The notes below the pieces were generated by a model. That model made no database searches. It saw only the letters and a list, made by a program, of their open reading frames with translations, and was not told the DNA's origin. A DNA stretch of 64,000 nucleotides from Arbacia lixula (Eukaryota; Echinodermata; Echinoidea; Arbacioida; Arbaciidae): positions 4,041,642 to 4,105,641 of the forward strand of contig OZ022595.1 of the NCBI GenBank assembly GCA_963669155.1, in the 5' to 3' direction. Shown in pieces: positions 62,301 to 64,000 of this stretch. Each line of letters opens with the position of its first letter. Within the stretch, counting starts at the first letter, position 1. Position numbers and translations under genes: made by a program.

Positions 62301-64000
62301 CCCTATTCTTTAAATTCTAATCTAAACCAGTTTTATTATTTAAATGACCTTTAAATACATGTAGTGAATTGTCCATAAAAGAAATTAGCCAGGGCACTAA
62401 TCAATAAATATATTTCATGTATGTCCTTATCCTGGTAGCATAAAACAAAATAAAAACTAAACTGTGTTGCAATTGACATGGCACTATTGATGCTTAGGGT
62501 TAAAAACAAATTCTTACAAAACATCTTTTTACAGATTAGTACAAAGCCCTTTTTTCATTGAATACGAGTTTAAGATCATCCTTTTTCTATGAATTTAAAA
62601 AACTTTTATATTTATACCTCTACCATGTCAAAATGATGCTATTGTTCAAATCAAACGAGATCCGGATCCTGGTGAAGACGGCGGAACATTTCTGCCACGA
62701 TTACAACCTATAATCAAACTACTTCTACCAAGGAGAACATTTACAAATTTCTTTGAGGGGCTTTTTTTCAACCCTTACTGATGTCCTGAAATAAACATGA
62801 CTGTGCATTGTACCCTATAGAGGCAATTTTCAGGGGCTCTTTTGTAAATCAAAGGGAATTTTTTTTTGGTATTGCGTGGGATAAATTGCCCTGCGCTCAT
62901 TGTAATATTTGCACTCCTACCCCTCAGCTTTAACATCAGTTTACTTTTGCTTATCTCAATTGCCAGCCATACACATGCTTTCCACAGTGGTTGTTCAATT
63001 AACACCTTATCAGACGTCTGTTTTCATTATGAAAAGAAAATTGTGTGTGCAAAAAAAATCAACCAAAGTGGAATTTGGTTAATGATTGAATGAAAGGTGT
63101 AATCATTAACATGCACCCTTCATTAATGAGAAGAACTGTTTATTTACATGTGACATAATGCAACATGCATGCTGAGAGCAAAATTACCCAAGGGTTATAC
63201 TTGTACATAAAGGTACATAAGTGTCTCATTAAACATGTTTCAATCCAATATGATAGTTGATAAACGCACACATGGTGAAAACGGGTAGAAGACTGTAGGA
63301 GAATATGTAGGTGTCCATTCCTTATAAATGCAAATATTTCAAGTACCTGTAGGTGTTTGCACTTATAAGTACAAATGTATTGAAGCACAGAGGAACCTAG
63401 CAACCACCTATAGACCACTCGCCTATAATTAGTTGTATTCCTTGAACAATGCTTCTCATTAAAATCAATTAACCTGTGCATAAATATCACCTGCTAACTA
63501 AGACTATGGTTAGCTTCGTCATCATATCTGTGTTTATATTTTGATTTTTTTTTCTTTGTAGATTTGTTTTTTTCAATAGGTGTAAATAAACAAAATCAAA
63601 TGAAAATATTTAGTTTTGCTTAACCCGTTTACGACAGGAACCAGGTATACCCGGATCCAACTTGTCCTACTCAGAAATGGAAAATGGGTATTCTCAGTCC
63701 CCAGACACGTACCGACCTTAAATATAAACTCTAGTTTGAGTACTTTTTCATATTGTTTAAATTACATGAATGTGTGCAATCAGTAGTTAATTCTGTACAG
63801 TTCTGTACAGGTTCTTATTTTAAGCACTTTCTGTAGAAATGTTGCTCAAGAAGGATTTTGCAAAATATAATGTTCATCTTTGAAGGGCGACCAATGCAAT
63901 TGATTTTGTTTCACAAACAAGACGCCAATCACAAAATCTTGGAGCAGACAGGTTACTATTGAAGCATTTACTTACTTCTTGAAGATTTCTTGGAGGTCCG
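23910..64000 (-). CDS. PLCD: Phosphoinositide-specific phospholipase C, delta class (18 exons, 5' end off the window)
   Basis: PLC-delta hydrolyses phosphatidylinositol 4,5-bisphosphate to diacylglycerol and inositol trisphosphate at the membrane in a calcium-dependent way. Joined exons give 547 residues with every phase agreeing. Window residues about 1-60: C-terminal EF-hand region ([16 protein letters not shown]); 62-226: X half ([38 protein letters not shown]); 227-285: acidic then basic linker; 286-404: Y half ([48 protein letters not shown]); 425-545: C2 ([37 protein letters not shown]). The catalytic set is intact: His99, Glu129, Asp131, His144, Glu178; substrate-binding Ser316 and Arg350 are also present. 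Ending directly after C2 excludes the beta class, and the lack of an SH2-SH3 insert excludes gamma. The PH domain and N-terminal EF lobe should lie right of the window; a zeta-like protein without PH is not excluded. Confidence 0.95.
24302..24674. mobile_element. TTAA-flanked palindromic MITE (piggyBac-like), copy 1
   Basis: TTAA at both ends and inverted ends agggcatatactgtactggg. The long arms (agcaatcttcttgccaatgg and its complement) make nearly the whole 370-base element a hairpin. No coding capacity. A second copy is at 30975-31351. Confidence 0.8.
24994..25217. mobile_element. Palindromic MITE (caattccacag family), copy 1
   Basis: Inverted ends around aattccacag, and the inner arm gtaacgtgagtaaccaaagc occurs in both orientations about 150 bases apart. 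A second, reversed copy is at 27043-27253. Confidence 0.7.
25485..25597. mobile_element. Short hairpin MITE (ccatattcatgaaacc family), copy 1
   Basis: About 110 bases. The left arm ccatattcatgaaaccttac is complementary to the right arm gcaagctttcatgaatatgg. A second copy is at 30624-30739. Confidence 0.7.
25636..25785 (-). CDS. PLCD: PLC-delta exon: C2 domain, middle
   Basis: 150 nt, acceptor ctttatccag, donor gtatgt. Encodes [40 protein letters not shown] and [14 protein letters not shown] carries likely calcium-binding Asp residues. Confidence 0.95.
26438..26567 (-). CDS. PLCD: PLC-delta exon: C2 domain, first part
   Basis: 130 nt, acceptor gtttcatag, donor gtaagc. Encodes [26 protein letters not shown] and [18 protein letters not shown] is the standard PLC C2 opening. 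Confidence 0.95.
27043..27253. mobile_element. Palindromic MITE (caattccacag family), copy 2
   Basis: Starts caattccacagagttgg with arm gtaacgtgagtaaccaaagc. The centre is the reverse complement of copy 1, and the right terminal bases have decayed. Confidence 0.65.
27312..27373 (-). CDS. PLCD: PLC-delta exon: barrel to C2 connector
   Basis: 62 nt, acceptor cttggtgcag, donor gtaagt. Encodes [20 protein letters not shown] then K, the short connector into the first C2 strand. Confidence 0.92.
27885..27992 (-). CDS. PLCD: PLC-delta exon: Y half, QTP and GYILKP motifs
   Basis: 108 nt, acceptor ccgtttcag, donor gtgagt. Encodes [20 protein letters not shown] and [16 protein letters not shown], the C-terminal strands of the catalytic barrel. 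Confidence 0.95.
28556..28766 (-). repeat. Decayed tandem copies of the 3' end of the preceding PLC exon
   Basis: Reading on +, the exon-donor block ccaatctgtgctccgacatc at 28766 recurs as ctaatctgtgctccatgttc at about 28557 and as tgatctctgctctgacatcc at about 28661. Each is followed by cacatgagga and ctggaggagtt. The spacing is about 105 bases. The spacers also resemble each other. These are intronic exon-end fragments with altered or lost donors. Confidence 0.75.
28767..28946 (-). CDS. PLCD: PLC-delta exon: Y half, substrate-binding Ser and Arg
   Basis: 180 nt, acceptor tgttgagcag, donor gtaaga. Encodes [54 protein letters not shown]. The Ser before Phe and the Arg of LRT contact the inositol phosphates. 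Its 3' end is repeated in decayed form in the following intron. Confidence 0.95.
29501..29588 (-). CDS. PLCD: PLC-delta exon: start of catalytic Y half
   Basis: 88 nt, acceptor cttatcgcag, donor gtgagt. Encodes [20 protein letters not shown] then [13 protein letters not shown] opens the Y half. It joins the next exon through Tyr (t + ac). Confidence 0.92.
30624..30739. mobile_element. Short hairpin MITE (ccatattcatgaaacc family), copy 2
   Basis: ggggccatattcatgaaacc at the left, gtttcatgaaaatgggcccc at the right; internally ctaagcctagtaagctacta as in copy 1. Confidence 0.7.
30975..31351. mobile_element. TTAA-flanked palindromic MITE (piggyBac-like), copy 2
   Basis: TTAA flanks, ends agggtaccgtatatactg and cagtatatgccct, and the same inner arm agcaatcttcttaccaatgg as copy 1. 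Confidence 0.75.
31418..31933. mobile_element. TA-flanked Tc1/mariner-like non-autonomous element
   Basis: Inverted ends cagttggcagcaaaattatt with TA on both sides; the arms extend over about 100 bases (ctgctaactatcttaatgg and its complement). About 516 bases, no transposase frame. Confidence 0.75.
32086..32159 (+). repeat. Possible tRNA-derived SINE remnant
   Basis: tggctgagtag resembles an RNA polymerase III A box, and ggttcaaggc about 55 bases later resembles a B box. No complete cloverleaf can be drawn, so it is not called a tRNA gene. Confidence 0.3.
34312..34540. mobile_element. Near-perfect palindromic MITE (ctacagctcaaaggaattgg family), copy A
   Basis: Inverted ends ctacagctca. The arms run through a purine-rich gggaagaaagggaaggagcc block and ttttgtccagttcagcatga to a centre near 34430. 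TA-like flanks. Other copies at 39603, 51508 and 54218. Confidence 0.8.
36771..37250 (+). repeat. Local tandem duplication inside an open frame of 159 codons
   Basis: The block catagtcccacatatg...agtcttgt...ccagaa/cagaag...cactacag occurs at about 36928 and 37138, some 210 bases apart. The open frame reads [20 protein letters not shown] in the first and [20 protein letters not shown] in the second. It is antisense within a PLC intron. I recognise no domain and do not call it a gene. Confidence 0.4.
37829..37846 (-). CDS. PLCD: PLC-delta 18-nt microexon in the X-Y linker
   Basis: Acceptor gatttctttag, donor gtaagt. Encodes SKDKKK in phase 0-0, leading into [11 protein letters not shown] of the next exon. 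Frame-neutral if skipped. Confidence 0.65.
38930..38955. repeat. (TA)n microsatellite
   Basis: A run of TA dinucleotides ending in cctctacacag. Confidence 0.9.
39603..39835. mobile_element. Near-perfect palindromic MITE (ctacagctcaaaggaattgg family), copy B
   Basis: acagctcaaaggaattggca at the left and its complement at the right; centre near 39720 (gcctaaaaagc). TA flanks. Confidence 0.8.
40719..40733 (-). CDS. PLCD: PLC-delta 15-nt microexon in the X-Y linker
   Basis: Acceptor attttgtag, donor gtatgt. Encodes DEEAQ in phase 0-0. It is called because the splice sites are good and the acidic peptide fits the linker; skipping it would also keep the frame, so it may be a cassette exon. Confidence 0.65.
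43576..43701 (-). CDS. PLCD: PLC-delta exon: acidic X-Y linker
   Basis: 126 nt, phase 0-0, acceptor ctgacag, donor gtgagg. Encodes [20 protein letters not shown], then EAADIDD and a Lys-rich end ([12 protein letters not shown]). VSDEDEAA matches the conserved PLC-delta linker. The acidic stretch is the part expected to shield the active site from membrane. Confidence 0.93.
44412..44494 (-). CDS. PLCD: PLC-delta exon: end of X half
   Basis: 83 nt, acceptor cgcattgcag, donor gttagt. Encodes [20 protein letters not shown] then LKGKILVK, the lysine-rich substrate-binding strand. Ends in phase 0. Confidence 0.94.
44730..45379. mobile_element. Tc1/mariner-like non-autonomous element with TA target site
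   Basis: Inverted ends tacagttgaggccaaa and gcctcaactgta, followed inward by tttacatacaccca and its complement, closely resembling the ends of Tc1-type transposons. 650 bases, with no transposase frame; the arms also match around gccaaacatcgtaaaatt. Confidence 0.85.
45785..46277. mobile_element. Palindromic MITE (aggggaagttcaccctga family)
   Basis: Left end aggggaagtttactctgaaa, right end tttcagggtgaacttcccct. Long arms include aaagttatttgattttaaag and its complement. Flanks are TTAG and TTAA, consistent with a TTAA target. Confidence 0.75.
46298..46383 (-). CDS. PLCD: PLC-delta exon: X half, catalytic Glu
   Basis: 86 nt, acceptor tttattttcag, donor gtattg. Encodes [20 protein letters not shown] and AHYVTSILG; the Glu of FENHC is a calcium ligand. 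Confidence 0.95.
47084..47204 (-). CDS. PLCD: PLC-delta exon: X half, calcium ligand Asp and second catalytic His
   Basis: 121 nt, acceptor ccctactctacag, donor gtgagt. Encodes [20 protein letters not shown] then [20 protein letters not shown]. Its acceptor follows a pyrimidine-rich tract of more than 500 nt. Confidence 0.95.
47217..47785. repeat. Purine-rich (GA)n/(GGGA)n microsatellite block
   Basis: More than 500 bases of almost pure purine on +, with long GA and GGGA runs at 47272-47410. On the minus strand it lies immediately before the acceptor of the exon at 47084-47204. Open frames across it (Ser/Leu/Pro-rich) are composition artefacts. Confidence 0.95.
48192..48277 (-). CDS. PLCD: PLC-delta exon: X half, YLLEDQL motif
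   Basis: 86 nt, acceptor ggttgtag, donor gtaagt. Encodes [20 protein letters not shown] and LQRGCRCVE, the last Glu being a calcium ligand. Confidence 0.95.
48391..48907. mobile_element. TA-flanked palindromic element with nested TTGAATATTCAA array
   Basis: Left arm ataccgtttgtct...cacttttgaaatggc is complementary to right arm gccatttcaaaagtgtatac...agacacacggtat. Second arm pair: ctcaactttcatctgacacc with its complement near 48782. In the middle sits a tandem palindromic repeat (48591-48655). Confidence 0.75.
48591..48655. repeat. Tandem self-complementary 12-mer TTGAATATTCAA
   Basis: Consecutive units of a palindromic 12-mer (ttgaatattcaa) with a few substitutions, so any even number of units can fold on itself. 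Confidence 0.85.
49598..49715 (-). CDS. PLCD: PLC-delta exon: start of catalytic X half, first catalytic His
   Basis: 118 nt, acceptor tgctctcacag, donor gtatgt. Encodes [30 protein letters not shown]; the His of SSHNT is the catalytic general acid/base. Confidence 0.95.
51508..51742. mobile_element. Near-perfect palindromic MITE (ctacagctcaaaggaattgg family), copy C
   Basis: tacactgcagctcaaaggaa at the left and ttcctttgagctgtagtgta at the right; inner arms aaaccgcggtatattttgtc match almost without mismatch. The best preserved copy. Confidence 0.85.
52591..52684 (-). CDS. PLCD: PLC-delta exon: EF-hand to X-domain connector
   Basis: 94 nt, acceptor ctgctttcag, donor gtatgg. Encodes [20 protein letters not shown] then [17 protein letters not shown] is a conserved PLC-delta signature. 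Confidence 0.93.
53162..53228 (-). CDS. PLCD: PLC-delta exon: EF-hand region
   Basis: 67 nt. Acceptor tttcctaacag, donor gtttgt (weaker than consensus). Encodes [20 protein letters not shown] then QK. Confidence 0.9.
53661..53733. repeat. (CA)n/(CACAGA)n microsatellite
   Basis: Runs of acacac, acagacacag and acacacat. Confidence 0.9.
53780..53810. repeat. Poly-G run ending in a short GC-rich hairpin
   Basis: A G-run of about 16 bases, the end of which pairs with the following C-run through gggggtgtcatgacaccccc. Confidence 0.85.
53935..54095. mobile_element. Hairpin MITE (gggccctgttgcataaaac family)
   Basis: Left end ggccctgttgcataaaactt, right end aagttttatgcaacggggcc. Inner arms gatggtaa and taccattgatgg also pair. 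About 160 bases. Confidence 0.75.
54218..54446. mobile_element. Near-perfect palindromic MITE (ctacagctcaaaggaattgg family), copy D
   Basis: tacactacagctcaaaggaa at the left, ttcctttgagctgtactgta at the right; arms around ttttgtccagttcagcatga are retained. Confidence 0.8.
57823..58255. mobile_element. CpG-rich palindromic element (gcaaaaaaggcg family)
   Basis: The ends loosely mirror each other (ccccattcatatac and gtatgtgaacaggg); ccgcaaaaaaggcg near 57846 pairs with cgccttttttgcgg near 58175. The many gcgg/ccgc words contrast with the AT-rich surroundings. No transposase. Confidence 0.5.
60815..61155. mobile_element. Decayed relative of the tagccccgtacta element
   Basis: It shares ttacactgg, agccccac, ctaaccctgcaattgcag, gccaagcc and atagtccagggcta with the elements at 3064 and 17279, with an unrelated stretch inserted in the middle (about 60900-61050). 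Confidence 0.5.
63976..64000 (-). CDS. PLCD: PLC-delta exon (partial at window edge): EF-hand region
   Basis: 25 nt in view, donor gtaagt at 63975. It reads DLQEIFK plus two bases that complete Lys with the next exon, giving [16 protein letters not shown], the usual PLC junction between EF lobes. The exon continues past the window. Confidence 0.8.

Larger units (their letters stand above)
53229..63975 (-). other. Large PLC-delta intron (10.7 kb)
   Basis: No PLC exon is needed or seen here, since the flanking exons join in phase. It contains the (CA)n/poly-G block, MITEs at 53935, 54218 and 57823, poly-C runs, and the decayed copy near 60815. Confidence 0.8.

Overview
This window is eukaryotic: genes are split into small exons with GT/AG borders, AT-rich introns of up to about 10 kb and many short non-autonomous transposons. 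A receptor gene mixing CUB, SRCR, WSC and CCP/sushi modules, sitting in a tandem family, suggests a marine invertebrate deuterostome. An echinoderm, most likely a sea urchin, is my best guess; it rests on gene content only, and amphioxus or hemichordates are not excluded.

Region 1 (1-18 kb, + strand): two tandem copies of a type I transmembrane receptor gene. Only the last two exons of the first copy are present (302-447, 1353-1694). The second copy is complete as I can assemble it: ten exons from 7781 to 15907, 583 codons plus stop, with every splice phase agreeing. Order: signal peptide, CUB, SRCR, WSC, CCP, Thr-rich stalk, transmembrane helix, tail with YxxM and YxN tyrosine motifs. The 3' part of the gene and about 2 kb of 3' flank form a segmental duplication (1-3769 and 14168-17964). 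A decayed CUB exon lies in intron 1. Downstream there is a degenerate tandem repeat.

Region 2 (about 18.7-23.9 kb): AT-rich, no recognisable coding exon. It probably holds the 3' UTR of the next gene plus intergenic DNA between two convergent genes.

Region 3 (23.9-64 kb, - strand): a phospholipase C-delta gene running off the right edge. Eighteen exons were joined by phase and give 547 residues: the end of the EF-hand region, catalytic X half, acidic X-Y linker, catalytic Y half and C2 domain, with the catalytic residues intact. The linker is built from three consecutive phase 0-0 exons, two of them microexons of 15 and 18 nt. The introns contain palindromic MITEs of at least nine families, microsatellites and a decayed tandem duplication of one exon's 3' end.

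The two loci have no evident functional link beyond proximity. The receptor tail could recruit signalling enzymes, but nothing in the sequence ties it to this PLC. No transposase or reverse transcriptase gene, rRNA, intact tRNA or CRISPR array was recognised.
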